The notes beneath the pieces were generated by a model. That model was not told the origin of the DNA. It did no database searches and saw nothing but the letters and a program-made list of their open reading frames with translations. Shown here piece after piece: positions 20,589-33,589 of a DNA stretch of 64,000 bases; the first letter of the stretch is position 1, and each line of letters opens with the position of its first letter. The position numbers were made by a program, and so were the translations under genes. The DNA is from Ignelater luminosus (lineage: Eukaryota > Arthropoda > Insecta > Coleoptera > Elateridae). Where the stretch lies: assembly GCA_011009095.1 (NCBI GenBank), contig VTPC01005812.1:19011-83010 (forward strand), written 5' to 3'.

Positions 20589-21430
20589 GGTGTGTGTTCA
20601 TTTTAAAATGATCCACCCTTAATATCACGTAAACAAATGAAGATATTAAAATACATAATTAACCCAATTATAAAGGTCGCTGCGTTCGCTCTCGCACACA
20701 TAGTGCTTATTTCAGATACAAAACAGATGAAGACAGACATTTCTAACTGAAGGAACAATACGAAATAAGCAATTTCTGAAGATTGTATCGAACTTAACAA
20801 CTCACTTTAAGTTCAACTCACTTTCTACAATGCAAAGCATGCGAAGTTGTACTTCCAAGGATCCGATAATTTACGTAAAAATATGACTTACTTTTTGTTA
20901 TTATAATGAAACCTGTTGTACAGTAACTTTGAATCAAGATGATCAATTCAATTGTTTTAGTGATAATTCTGAGTAAAGAATATGTGCCACCACACCTATT
21001 TGAAGTTGAATAATGTGAATTGTGGGTTGTTGTTAGATTGCTTCCTTTTAGGAAATGCCTAATTTCTATTGTTTTTTCTATTGTTTTGAATTTCTGTTGA
21101 CAATTTAATTTAAATTATTCAATTAAGAATGTTTACGTTAATCTATCTCATATTCGATATAAGCACCAAAAAAATTAAAATGCATCTATTTATTTGGCTA
21201 ACGTGATTTAAGCTTGCCACTAAAAGGAGACATTTTGTACTGTAACTTGCGATATAGCAGGCCGACTTGAGTTTTGTTTTTACCACAAGATTACTATTGT
21301 GATTCCCTTTCCATACATGTATTGCAAGTGGTGGAGTGACATCTAAGATTCTGAGGTTATGTGTGCGAGAGCGAACACAGCGACCTCTATGATTGAGTTA
21401 ATTGTGTATTAGGATTAAATCGGATTTGAA
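20589..21430. mobile_element. non-autonomous TIR element, copy 1
   Basis: Left part has GTGTGTTCATTTTAAAATGA and AAGGTCGCTGCGTTCGCTC; the right part carries the inverse (GAGCGAACACAGCGACCTC) at about 21370-21390. The inner 500 bases match 39287-40000. The outermost ~100 bases of the right terminus are missing compared with the copy ending at 40153. No ORF is seen. The superfamily is undetermined. Confidence 0.65.
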
Positions 21431-22319
21431 AACACAGAAGATAGCAGTGAAGTATCTAATTAAACTCAGGCCGAGTGATGTAATAACGTGTAAGCCAACG
21501 AAATTTAAATAGCTCTGTGACGCGGGCTCGGTGAAAATTGGTGCCTTTTAGTTTTGATTTATTAATAACCAATCAGAAGACTTACTACATTTGTGTGATT
21601 TGTTTTAATGGTTTTAACTACATATTTCTAAATTACTGTGTAGTAAATGTCGTAAAAGTAATTTCTGCGATATTTACCCACCCCCGACTGCAGACTTTAT
21701 TTAGTCTCAGATTGTCTCATGAAAGTATATAATACAAGCGAGATTTTAACTGAGAAAAATGTGAATTTTGTGCTATAGGAAAAAATCACCAATCAACAGA
21801 TTGCGCTGAATTTCATCAAAATGGCGGAAGAGACGGTGATCATCAACGCAATCAACATTTATAATTGTTTCTGATGATATGTGTACTGTGATCACCTTCA
21901 CATTAGTATAGTTTTTAAAATTCTCAATAGAGGTCGCGACAATCCAATATGTATGTGTTTCGTAATCAGAAAATGCTGAAAACCGTATTTGCTTTGGCAC
22001 CTTCTTGTATCTCTCTTAGGAAGCCTTTCAGAAAAAAATTTATTAGAACCTTTGCCTTAAACTGACGTCAAGAACACGCTCCTGAAGTGGCGGTCCAAAC
22101 TTATGTAACATCATGTATACATTCGACGTTGCATATGGTGGAGAAGTTTTAAAATCTGGTACAGATGTAAACTTTTATGTCCTTATGATACCCTACAGAA
22201 TTTGTGAACTCAAGAAGTTGCCCAAAAATAGAATTTTGCTAATATCTCCTTTACCGTGCTCTTTAGACAGAAAATACTTGGTAGGTCAATTCCTGGACGC
22301 ATAATTAAGCTGACTTCTT
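21431..22319. other. gene-free stretch
   Basis: Short ORFs exist on both strands (plus 22113-22304, minus 21773-22000) but none has a recognisable motif or a supporting context. A promoter or exon cannot be argued from sequence. Confidence 0.3.
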
Positions 22320-22858
22320 TTCCCAAAATGCCCCATTTGCGAGATACAGGGTGTTGCAGTTTTATTTAAAACTTTGTTCCTCAATATTCCAAAAACAAAC
22401 CAAACTATTAGGATGGAGTTTTCTACATCCTTATCAAGGCGGAGAATTGAAAGAGGACTAACCCCCTACTCTTAAAAAGATTGTTATGCCACTAAAGAAT
22501 TAAAAAGGTTTTCTATGTTCAATATCAGCGATTGATTTGAAACAAAAAGTTACTCTAGCGTCTTTTCTGTACGATCCATAATTTCCGAGTAAGATTGAAT
22601 TTCCTAAGTTCAATGGCCTGTGGCAAGCTCATACGTCATCTCAAAAATAGGATACAATTATTTGTAACGCATTCGTCAATCAAAATTAAATCTTTTTTGT
22701 CGTATAACTTTTTTTCTTAAAGTGCACAGACTTCAAGATGCAGGGTGTTGAAATCTCTCGTCTTTAATTATACTTTGATACTCTGTGTCACAAAAATGTT
22801 GCAATTTAGGGAAAAAAGTTTTACAACAAAAAAAGTTTAATCTTTTTCAAGGAATACG
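22320..22858. repeat. dispersed repeat block with GAGATACAGGGTGT words, block 2
   Basis: This is the second occurrence of the 19700-20580 phrases (GCGAGATACAGGGTGTTGCA near 22337; TAAAGTGCACAGACTTCAAG near 22718). It runs directly into a LINE. Confidence 0.5.
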
Positions 22859-25145
22859 ATGCAAAAATTCGATTTTACTAAAAAACGAAAAAACGAAAGA
22901 TTAATTTTTTGTTTCAAACTGATTGCGCCCTCTAAAGGTCCTAAACAGATTGACCAAGAGATGGATTTAATGTTGGGCATGATGAAGAATCTCAAGTTAG
23001 AGATGCAGGAAATGAGAACAGAGCAAAGGGAATATAGAGAAAAAGTAAGAAATTTAAAAAAAAAAAGCTAAAAAATTAGAAAAGGAATGTAAAGCTTTGA
23101 AAAGAGAAAAGATAAATATGGAAAGAGCTGGATGAAGTAAAAAACAATAATGAANNNNNNNNNNTGAATGGAAAAAGAAAAAAGAAAAAAATAGTGTGGT
23201 CTTACATAGCATGAGAATTAATACTGCTGACATAGAAGTGTTCAGAAAGACTACGGAGGATTTTATAAAAAAGAAATTGAATACTCAAGTGAGAATTAAT
23301 GCAGTCCACAAATTAAGAGAAATAACAAGCCTAATAGTATTGGATGATAATGCAATAAATAAAACAGAAATTATGAAAAATAAACCAAGACTATGAATGA
23401 CGAAACCAGAAAAAATCTTCATAAGTAATGATTTGACAAGAAACAAGAGAGAAACGCAAAATAAAATAAAAGAGAGACGAGCTAAGAATAGGGCAGTTAA
23501 GACTGGGTTCAGTAAATGAACAGCAGATGACAAAATGTGAAAACGGTATAAGACCACCAAAGAGTTAGAAAAGATGGAACCAAAAAACTAGAACAACAGC
23601 ACGCAGGAAAGATGTATGACGGTGAAACGGGCAAACGTAAAAAATTAAGATAATGAGCAAAGAAGAACTAGAGAGATACCAAAGCTAGAACAAAGAGCAG
23701 GCGGATATAAGGTTAAGACGGAGCTAAAAGTTGGATCATGGAATGTAAGAGGAATAAATCAACATGGAGCAGTAAAAATATTAATAAGCGAATGTAAAAA
23801 GTATAAATTCGATGTGGTAGCGCTACAAGAGACCAAGCAATTATTAAACCAGGTATTTGAGATACATAGTGTTTAGTAGTGGAGGAAAAACAAGAAAATT
23901 ACGGAAAGATTATGCCACCTACGATTGAAGGAAAAATATCACAAACCTGCTGAAGAAGCAGGGACAGAAGATAAAGAAGATTTCTATAGTTTAGTGGACA
24001 TTTATCAAACACAAGCACACAAATCAAAATGGTCAATATTATTAACAGAATTTGCAAAAAAGAAACAAATGATAATAAAGAGCACCTATTTTCAGAAGAA
24101 GGACATACGAGTATATAAGGGAACGTAGAGAACAACCCCAATTGGTTGTATGTGAACCAAATAGATTACATTCTTATGTGAGGAGAAGTATATAACTGAT
24201 ATAAGAAGCTATGGGAGTCCGGATGCCGACTCAGACCATTTCATGTTAGGAATGAAAATGAAACACAGGCAATTAAAAACTCAAAGAAATAGAAGGGAGT
24301 AAACCAAAGATCAAAGAAGAAACGGATTAGGAAAAGAAGAAGAAAAAAGCAAGTACAGTAAAAGATTAACAAAAAAATTAAGAATAGAACGAAACACCAA
24401 TAATATAGAAATGGAATTAGGAAATTAAAAAATGAAAATGTAGCAAGCGCTCGAAGAAGATGGTAAGGTGGAGAACAACAAAAGCGGAAAATGGTATGAT
24501 TCAGAATGTGAAGCTGAACTGGAAAAAAGTAGTCAACTAAGACTGAAATTACTCAAAACAGGAACAAGGGAAAGCAAGCGGAAATATAATAAACAAAAGA
24601 AGAAATGTAAGAAAATCTTAGGCAAAAGAAGATAAGAAATAATAGGGAGCATAGAAGACAGACAAGAATAAAAAAACTAGAAATATTTATCAAGATATAA
24701 AACGCAAGAGAAAGGGATACCAAAATAAACTTGTACTCTACAAAAACTATAATGGAGAATTGGTAAGAGGCGATGAAGAAGTACTAGAATTATGGAAAGA
24801 TTACTTCAATAAATTATTGAATGGAAAAGTAATAGAGGAGGAACCCAAGATAGAGGAAACAGCAGAATGTGAGCTCAGATATCAAATGAAGAAAGAGAAG
24901 GAACCACCAAGTCCGGAAGAGATAACAAAACTAATTAAAAACCTAAAAAAATAATAGAAGTGCGAGGAAAGAAATGATAAAGTATGGTGGGGAAGAAGTT
25001 ACCAAAGGTATTCATAAGATACTAAAAAGCATTTGGAGTCAGAAAGATAAAAAGATGTAACAAGACAATTCTACTCCCAGTTTTTAAAAAAGGCAGTAAA
25101 GCAGGGTGTAGAAATTACAGAGGTGTAATTTTTGAGCAGCATATG
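22859..25145 (+). mobile_element. degenerate LINE with ORF1 remnant, endonuclease and RT start
   Basis: 22950-23140 encodes a charged coiled-coil-like ORF1 segment (MGMMKNLKLEMQEMRTEQ...). The N gap at 23155-23164 falls here. 23196-23396 reads RINTADIEVFRKTTEDFI then KLREITSLIVLDDN. 23725-23850 carries the APE endonuclease start: KVGSWNVRGINQHGAV, then KYKFDVVALQETKQ. 24760-24954 gives ELWKDYFNKLLNG..PPSPEEITKLIKNLKK, the linker before the reverse transcriptase, and about 25065-25130 reads TILLPVFKKGSKAGCRNYRGV. It is then truncated. Frameshifts throughout. Confidence 0.85.
23155..23164. other. assembly gap (10 N)
   Basis: Ten undetermined bases inside the LINE ORF1 remnant, probably a scaffold join of unknown true length. 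Confidence 0.99.
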
Positions 25146-25289
25146 ACAGAGTAAAAAGCAAAGGCTTATACAAAGGATTTACAGAACATCAAAAGCAAAC
25201 TAATTAATATATGAAACTGAAATTTCCAGAACTTCTTATGTACGAAAGAAGAGTTGAATATTTGGAATCTTTATCTCTATTAGTTAAAA

Positions 25290-25990
25290 AGTTTTAGCCG
25301 TTATGTGCGATGTTATCACTGCCAATCTTATGCTCGATTCTGCAGTTTCTTCAGCCCATATGGAATTGAAATCTTTGTTTTTACGGCGTTTTCGGGCCCA
25401 TGCGACATCAGACCTATATTGGCGGACGGCGTCCTTGATGGTGATGATGTTGATAAAGTCGGTTGCAAAGGAAATTAGAGTAATCTAATGATTAGAGGTT
25501 ATAGGCATGGAGTAAGAAAAACTTTTTGTTGATGGTGAATGGAATGAAGCCCGGTGCACAGCTGTTGTTAGCTGCCCATATAAAGGCCAGATATTATTGT
25601 TTGTTAAGAGTTGCCCACGTTTTGCCGAACAGATGTTCATTGCCGATGTGGTTTGGAGGTCGTGCAGGGCAATGCATATGGTTAGATATGCATTGGCTGT
25701 CGCCAAGGAGAAGACGATGAACAATGCATGGAGAAAAAAATTGGTGCTTTTATTGTGCGGCATAGAAATGGTTTGCAGGGCCGAAACCCGTTAAAAGCCG
25801 CTTAAAGCAAACAGTAACAGTAACAAAAAGAGACTTCACGTTCGAAATGCAGACACCAGGGAGAGCAAGAATATCACCCGGCCCAGAAGCCGGACAGAAA
25901 GAGTATCGGGATAAAGAACCGCTACCGACGTCTGAACTAAACGCAGAACTGATTTTAGTAGAGATTCTTAATGATACCTATGATAATTAT
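25290..25990. other. GC-richer island, unidentified retroelement-like sequence
   Basis: This stretch is clearly less AT-rich than its surroundings and has overlapping ORFs on both strands (plus 25303-25488, 25526-25794; minus 25485-25763). On minus, 25490-25300 reads FINIITIKDAVRQYRSDVAWARKRR.. then NSIWAEETAESS. I cannot identify it. It lies beyond a truncated LINE and is most easily explained as the body of another mobile element. Confidence 0.35.
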
Positions 25991-27920
25991 GTTCGTATTT
26001 AAATAGTATGCAGGGTATTACTGGTATTACGTAGTCAATAGCGTCAATTTATAAGAGTTAAACTTTTTAATATTCGCCCTCGTAGTTAATAAGACATAAA
26101 TGCCTGTGCCGAAATTTTAAAACTGCCCTGCCTTTTGCAACGTCGAGCTTTTTTTCTGTCTTATGGTGACTGGACTATAAGATAATCTTACATATTGTAT
26201 GCATGAATTACATACAGTCAACATGATAAGTGAAATCCTATTTTAACTATATGGCACTTTATCACTGCTACAGCTATCTATGAATTCACGTGTTGAGTGT
26301 TTACGTCAGTGATAATAGTCTTTTCTTTAATGTTTACTTGATAAAAGAGGCAGAAATTGCTTATTGCGTTGTTTTTGTAATTTAGCAATTATACATCTGG
26401 TATATTATTTCCGGTGAGATTTGCATCGAATATTTCTTAATTAATATAAAATGCTGACAGTAAATGTTAGGTATTTGATCTGATCTGTATGGAGATATAT
26501 CGGGAGTAGTGAAATCTCTAATATTTGGTTAACAGAAACGCGTGGACTACCTGAAGGGACATAATGACATGTAAAATAAAAAGATATTGTCAATATTATA
26601 CTTATTTGTATCCAAACTGAGAGTTTCAATATTTCTTTGATAAAACAGTATATACAAAATGCGTTGTCAAAATGCTTTTCAGAAAAATAACAAATTATAT
26701 AGGGCCTAGAATGCTGCCCTGTGGTACCCCAGTGGATACTGAAATTTTATCTGATAATGTTTGTTATTTAGTGATCTACCGCTAGAGAATTTATAACAAT
26801 AATGCCAAAGAGTAGGTATGTAACACATGTACCTATCATATTATGATTTATTAGTAAAACTCTGTTTAGCTTACAGTGAGAACTCAAAAGATCTAGAAAA
26901 CAAAATTCAATATAAATTGAAAACCTTTAGATTTAATTAGACAATTAAGAGAAATCAATAAAGAAATAATCATTGACAATAAAGATTTCAGAAAATTCAA
27001 ATTTCATTGAAAGCAGAAAGAAAATCAGAATTTGTGTGATTTTGTAATAGAGAAAATTCAAAAAAACTTAAAATATCTAACTGCTAGATTGGCATGTTTA
27101 TCCATAAAGGACGTTGCACCCCACATTCATTATCAAAAATGACAAAGCATTAATTTTATACACCCACACTAAAAAGACTCACCCTGTATGGTTATACTAC
27201 AGGTGAACTAAACAAATAGTTAACTGCTACACTCATCGTTAGCAATAACAATATTTAATTATACAATTTTTTAAAATATTTCTACACCCGTTAACTGCCG
27301 TCTCTCCACATTGTTTGCATGTTGAAGATTTTTTTAAAAGTCCAAATTTCATTCTTTGTTCCTGTTATAAGAGGTTAAAAGGTTTAAATGGATAAAATTT
27401 GATAAAATGCCTCATGAGCACGCTATATTGTAATTAAGATCGGGTCAATTTTGAATGTTTATGTTTACATTTTCTGTTTATATTTAATTTCAGAAGTTTT
27501 CAAACATTGTGGTCGTATAGTTATTTCTTCTTTGTAGAAATGAGATCTTATTTAACAATAATTTAGCTGTCTAGTTATCTATAAAAGAAATCGAGAATAA
27601 TCTTTTTCGATATGTATGACCCCGTTACTTATAGACAAGTCCGTGTTCAAACCGGTTAAGATGTTTATTTAAGAAACTATCTAATTATCAATAACATATG
27701 ATTTTGTAAAAAAAGTAAACTTCATGTCTTCGTGTGCTTTGATGCTATGAATAAGTGCAAAGGGCATAGAAATTACGAATTATAATTTAAATTGTTGATA
27801 ATACAGCTTGCAATCATCAAAACGTGTCCGTATAAAGTTGGCGTGTTTTAGTCAAATTGACTTTTTGCAAATTTGTTGTGTTCCGAGTCTTAAAGCGAGT
27901 AAGTAGTAATACTTATAATT
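25991..27920. other. gene-free stretch
   Basis: AT-rich DNA. A short reading RPRMLPCGTPVDTEI-like near 26700 is reminiscent of retroelement sequence but is too short to assign. No exon on the minus strand follows the leader exon at 27927 within this stretch. Confidence 0.35.
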
Positions 27921-27926
27921 ATTTAC

Positions 27927-27995
27927 CTGTTCAACATCATCATCACCTGCACACAAATACAAATTTACAACAAGAAATAACAAACAGAACTTCAT
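27927..27995 (-). CDS. signal-peptide first exon, probably of a secreted PEBP
   Basis: On the minus strand ATG is followed by MKFCLLFLVVNLYLCAG, a textbook signal peptide (lysine, long hydrophobic core, small residues at the cleavage site), then DDDVEQ, and a CAG/GTAAATA donor after exactly 23 codons (phase 0). A TATAAATA box lies 64 bases upstream. Secreted insect PEBPs usually have a signal peptide, a short acidic stretch and then AFxxHEVVPD; every PEBP body exon in this window starts AF(K/E) in phase 0. The fit is good, but the closest such exon (17842) is 10 kb downstream. It could serve only that copy, several copies by alternative splicing, or an unrelated secreted gene. Confidence 0.65.
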
Positions 27996-28058
27996 TTTGC
28001 ACGGTCGGTCTATCTTCGAGGTAACAACAAAATATGAAAGTGAGCGGATGCGGTCCGC

Positions 28059-28066
28059 TATTTATA
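28059..28066 (-). promoter_or_regulatory. TATA box of the leader exon
   Basis: TATAAATA followed by GCGG on the minus strand, 64 bases before the ATG of the signal-peptide exon, leaving room for a 30-40-base 5' UTR. The next gene (LACTB2-like) begins about 470 bases away on the opposite strand, so the two are divergent. Confidence 0.65.
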
Positions 28067-28534
28067 AGTTTTTATTCCCTTAGTTACCTACTAGCCTAAC
28101 ACCTAGCGTCCACAATAATTTATACCTAAAGTAATAAGTATTGATTACTGGCAAAAAAAGTTAGTAGTACATCAAGGGAATATTTCAAGCGTGAATGTCA
28201 TTTACTTATTTATATTTTAAATTCAAAGTCAAACAATTTTTTCTCTGAGAGCGTGTTTTAATGTGTGTACACATTGTAAAATGTGCGATAAAGATCTATT
28301 GGATGATTTCGCTAGACAAAACATACTTATTAAACGGCCTTTCACAGTACTGAGCGAACAGAATGTACTATGCACTCGTAGTACAGATAAAAATGTTTAA
28401 CTTCTCTCTTATCAAATTACAAGGCAAAACTCTAATCAGCTTATATTCATATAAAGGCGCAGCTAACTTGAATTTTTTTACAGTACGCGCGCAAACACTG
28501 TTGTGAGAAGTCCCTAAAGTAAAACAGAGAGAAA

Positions 28535-31500
28535 ATGGCTGCTGTTATTCCTGTTGTCACGAAATTATCCTCGAGAATTATTAGAATACTGGGATGCAAT
28601 CCTGGTCCCATGACTTTACAAGGCACCAACACTTACATCCTTGGTACAGGCAAAAGGTAAATGATTGTTTTTATTATTGTAATCGGGGTTTTTTCCAAAA
28701 TGAATAATTCATGCCAAGGTGTTTATTTATGCGCATTAGTTTGTGACAAAAACCGCAGATGTCCTTTTGGCGGTAATAGATTTTAAAACAAATAATGAGT
28801 TAACAGAAAATATTTATATTGAATCTACAAAATTAGAGAATATAAGGAAAGAATCTGAAGTATAAATTATTTTTTGAATTGAAAAATTGATTTTGTAGAA
28901 ATTCTGTTAGATATTTTAAAATTTTAGTTTCAATACAAGTTGGATGAAGAAAATCACCAAAATTATGGTTCACTTATTTTATAACCGAGCTTGTAATTAT
29001 ATCAGTGATAAACAAGGTTTAATGTTTTAAAGTCATGAATTAAAAATAAAACATTACTGAGTTGAAGAATCACGAAGATAAAATATAATGCAAATGCATC
29101 GACAGCATTTTATTTTAATTGAGACCACGCTGCTTAATTCTGATGGTTTTTACATTATTTCAATTTAGGGAATTACCCCAGAGTTCATCTTATTTGTATT
29201 AAATATTTTGTGGGATTTCTAAGGAAAAATCATTTAAATAAAGTCTAAATCTAAATTTAACGTTTGACTTCAAGATCTACTTATTTTTATATTTTGTAAA
29301 AGCAAGTTACTGTGTGTGGGACCAATCAGTATTTAATTTTAGCAATTTTGATTTTTTAAAACACAACTTGATCTGTAGACATAAAATAAAATTCAAAAAT
29401 AATTACAGAATTTCCAAAATTATATCAGGACATTAATTGTTATAACATGTTCATCATTTACTTTTTTCTTATTTTACTATCAGTTCAATTTTACAAATAA
29501 AAAATAATCATAAATAACAACCATGGGCATGCTTCCAAAAGAGTGCGATAAAGTAAATTGGTAGTTTATGCAAACATAATGTGATGTAGCATTTATCTAA
29601 TAATGTGACGTATTGTTATTATGTCGTGTCATGTCATACAGTTGATAATGATAGCTCCAAAACAGATTCGCAACTACATTTATCATACTGAGAGTTTCTT
29701 TGGCTTATTTAAAATTAAATAGGTATTATGAAAGCTTCATTGGCAATACTAAAATGGTATTAAATATGACAATCTTTTAATCCTACTAAATTTAACTGTA
29801 AGATAATTCTTATAAACTCTATCATCAAGATTTCTGAGTATTTCTTGATTGTACTCATTTAATGTTGACTTTTTTTCTTAATGTACCTAGAATTTAGTTA
29901 TAAAAAATTACTAAATGGTTTTAGGTTATGCAGCACTTGACAGTTAAATTTAAAAAAGTTGTGCATTTATGATTTTAAAAGGAAATAAATGAATTTCTAA
30001 CAAAATACAAATTTTAGATAATGATGAGAAAATAAAAGAATTAGAAACTTATAAAATTATTCATAATAATTGTAAATAATATAAACAATGAAAAATGGAA
30101 TTTCCTACTAACAATTAGTGCATGTAGTACCAAGTAACAACTAACTGTCAACCTGACAGTTGCTTGTAAAGCGAACAGAGTTTATTTAAAAAATGTTTTC
30201 CGCACAACAAAAAATTAATTTTAATTTTTTTTTAATAATTTCACAATATATAATAAGGTTAATAAGAAATTATGTATTATAAGAAATGCAAGAAGAGGTT
30301 GTGATCCCTAAAAGGTTAATTGTATATCATTACACGACTGTGTGGTACCATTTTGATAATGGCAACAAGATATTTGAGGACATTCGTTGTAGTTCAAGGC
30401 TGACAAACTTTGAAAGGGATGTCCCAATCGTGACATTTTGCGATGCCAGTATATGCATAAACAATTCTGAGATAACTAGAGTTTATATCAAAGGTTGAGA
30501 TTTTTGAACATCTTGTGTGACTAGTAGATTATATTGTGTAATGATTGTACATAAGACTATTAATTTATATTATGCCAGATAGAAAAAAAAAAATGTATAT
30601 GTAACCTTTGCTATAGTTTGGTAGCAACTGCGTTTTTTTTAGCTTTTTATCATCACTCATATGGTTGTACTTTAATCAAAAGTAAAAAAATGATCTAAGA
30701 TTCTAAAGCAATAATACAACTATAAATCAACACAGCACAGAAAAAATCATGCATATTCATTTTGTTGTCTTTAAATCAACCTTGAAAATGTCCACCCGTA
30801 TATTTATCGCTACACATTCTTAAAATAAACTTTTTCTCTAAAAACTCATGAATATTACCTGCCAATTACGTGCTACCATCCGTAAATAGTCCAGCCCTAT
30901 AATGATACTTAATTTTTTTATACCCAATTTTATACCTTCATTATAACAATTTACCAAATTGCAAATTACAATAATTATTATCTCTTTTTATTAGACGAAT
31001 TCTTCTGGATACTGGAGAAGGCGATATTCCACAATATATTAACCACTTAAGAGCAATCCTCATAAATGAAGGCATCACCTTATCTCATATATTCTTATCG
31101 CATTGGCATCATGATCATATTGGAGGAGTTGGAGATGTCCTGGACATGGATGAAAGTATGGGTATGTATATTTTCTTTTTATAATACAATTACAAAAATA
31201 TAAAAATCTTTCAAGTTCATTTTGCGCATGATGCGGATCAACCTAAAACTAACTCGAAACCTAATAATATTCTAACAGCATATTGCCAAGTCTGGAAACA
31301 TCCCCGTAAAGAAACAGATGACAATGAAGACATTATTAAAGGCGTGAATATAAATCAGTTTAAGGATGGACAAGAATTTTCTGTAGAAGGTGCCACGATA
31401 CGAGTTTTACATACACCTGGACATACTACCGATCATTGTGTTTTCTTATTATTAGAAGAAAATGCTGTTTTTAGCGGTGATTGTATTTTGGGAGAAGGAA

Positions 31501-31919
31501 CAGCTGTGTTTGAAGATTTGTATGATTATATGAATTCATTAGAAAGTATTTTAGACTTACAACCAACCACTGTATATCCAGGACATGGAAATGTTGTACA
31601 TGTAAGTATAAATTATTAATTATAAATAAATAAGGCTATTAGAACCTTTTTTTAATTGTAGCATCCTCAAGAGAAAATTCAATATTACATAGAACATAGA
31701 AACGAACGTGAACGACAAATTCTAGAATCCTTAAAAGAAAATCCGCGTGATCTATTTAGTGAAGCAGATTTGGTAAAGAATATCTATAAAGATACACCTG
31801 AAAAACTTTTGAAGGCAGCTGAATATAATGTAAATCATCATTTAGTCAAGTTATTAAAAGAAAAGCGAGTTAAGCAAGTTAAAGATATGTGGCAATATGT
31901 TGAGGGTTGTAAAATTTAG
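28535..31919 (+). CDS. LACTB2: endoribonuclease LACTB2 (beta-lactamase-like protein 2)
   Basis: A complete gene with four coding exons: 28535-28656, 30995-31161, 31279-31601 and 31662-31919, all with GT..AG introns, giving 289 residues (human LACTB2 has 288). LACTB2 is a metallo-beta-lactamase-fold, zinc-dependent single-strand endoribonuclease known from mitochondria. The N-terminus reads [21 protein letters not shown]. The metal-binding signature [10 protein letters not shown] gives H76, H78, D80 and H81; further ligands lie in [26 protein letters not shown] (metal-bridging Asp) and VYPGHGNVV. The C-terminal helix region ([13 protein letters not shown].. to [15 protein letters not shown]) is the LACTB2-specific tail. 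The start ATG is the first in frame and aligns with family starts. Intron 1 is 2.3 kb and holds no recognised gene. Confidence 0.97.
28657..30994 (+). other. LACTB2 intron 1
   Basis: A 2.3-kb AT-rich intron between GTAAATG and TTTTTATTAG. An ORF at 30286-30498 begins [20 protein letters not shown] but has no recognised motif. No transposon was identified. Confidence 0.6.
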
Positions 31920-31947
31920 GCATTTTATTCAATTATAGGCTTAATTT

Positions 31948-31953
31948 AATAAA
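31948..31953 (+). promoter_or_regulatory. poly(A) signal of LACTB2
   Basis: AATAAA 29 bases after the TAG stop, the only canonical signal in the immediate 3' flank. Confidence 0.6.
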
Positions 31954-33580
31954 TACATCGATTTTAATATATTTATTGTTTTAAAGTTTAATAGTTGCAA
32001 AGTATTTTAATATCTCTATTTTCTTATGATTAGAAGTAAGCTATATTGCAGTGATTGACTGATTTAGATTAATTAGTCATACTAATACAATGATTAACGT
32101 TGATTATTTGTGTTTAAGGAAGTTTTATTTTTTAAGTTATTGTTAGTAAATAAATATAGTATACAATTTAATAAAGTAATGAAGATGTTATTATTTGTTT
32201 TTTTTTAATAGAAGTATCGGATAATAAAAAATATTTAGTTAACACTTGAGTAGGTACTCAAGAATGTTTGTTATTTAATTAACTTATACAGATTAGCATA
32301 TTAAAGCAGACACTGCAGTTATTGTACTGATAATTGCATCAGAAAGCAACAATTTTGTTTAATTATAGCTTCATAAACAATTCTTAATGATGTAGATAAT
32401 TAAGAAAATCTTGAAAAATAAAATATTTTAATTCAAAACAAATGAATTAGAAAATTAAGATAAATTACTGTGCTGAAGACATTGAACACAATATTGCACA
32501 AGAAAATCATATCAGAATGATTGTATTGTATCAATCGAGAGATGATAGCAATTAAAAGTAACTGAAAAGAGCTGGGATTAATTCAGGTTTTTTACTATAA
32601 TGTCATACCTAAAGTTGTATCATTTAAAAACTGAGAATCAGTGTCATTGTGGAAAGGTGTAGTGTATACCAGAATATCGAAAAATAATCACAAACCATGT
32701 GATCACTAATTTAAAAATGGCATGAAATTTTATTTTTTGACGTTGGCTATAGGTAGGATAGGTAGTATTGAGTAACGCCGTAACGCCCTCACGAGTACAT
32801 TTCTAACCTAAGATTACATCGGTGTACGTACGTTCCGTGATTTCTTGTTGTTTTTGTTTTGCGTTTTTTATTTTGTTCTATTTAACGGTCAGTCTTTTTC
32901 AAATCTGCTTTTTGTGAGTTAATCGAGGTAAGTTAGATTTAACGCATTCAAAGTGTGATAATAAATCTGAAATATTTAAGTTTCTAAGTAGTTTCATCAT
33001 ATATCCAACACTACGCCACTGGAAAACAACATTATGTTTATTACAACACAGCTGCCAATAGTGCAAGATGTGTTGCCTAACCAACAGTGAATTTCGTGTC
33101 ACGTGGTTTGTGATCAGTTTTGATGTCCCGGTACAGTTTCTCCATCATTGAAAAAACTGAAATAGTTATTTATACACTACTCTGCAATATCCTTCCGTGT
33201 AAAACAATGATAGTATAAAAATTAATCGATAGAAGTTGAGCTCACATGAGATTGATCCAATTCAATGTATTTAAGATTAGATTGTTGATATACTAAATGT
33301 CATTACCCGACATTTTATATTAGATGTTAGGGGTGTTCAATAGATTAATGAATACAGTGATTGATTTAAATTAGATTCAAATGTGGATTACTGAAATTGA
33401 AGTTAAAAACATATTCAGAATATATAGTAATTACGATACAAATTAGAAATGAAGATACAAAACTATTAAAAGAAATTTGCATACTTTTGAAATTTGGCAC
33501 AGTCGTTGCCTGAGATGTCCTGATGAACATGTTGGTATTTTGGAAATAGATCAACTCCAGTTGATCAAAATAATAGTTTC
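31954..33580. other. intergenic region, nothing firm
   Basis: AT-rich. Around 32760-33130 it is less AT-rich, with GGTAAGTT at about 32926 that could be a splice donor of an unknown non-coding transcript. A minus ORF at 32899-33102 (contains WRSVGYMMKLLRNLNISDLLSHFE) is unrecognised. Confidence 0.3.
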
Positions 33581-33589
33581 TACCCAGTA

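Noticed and set aside
31344..31619. Separate short metallo-hydrolase gene
   Set aside because: It is only exon 3 of the four-exon LACTB2 gene; splice sites and phases join it to both sides.
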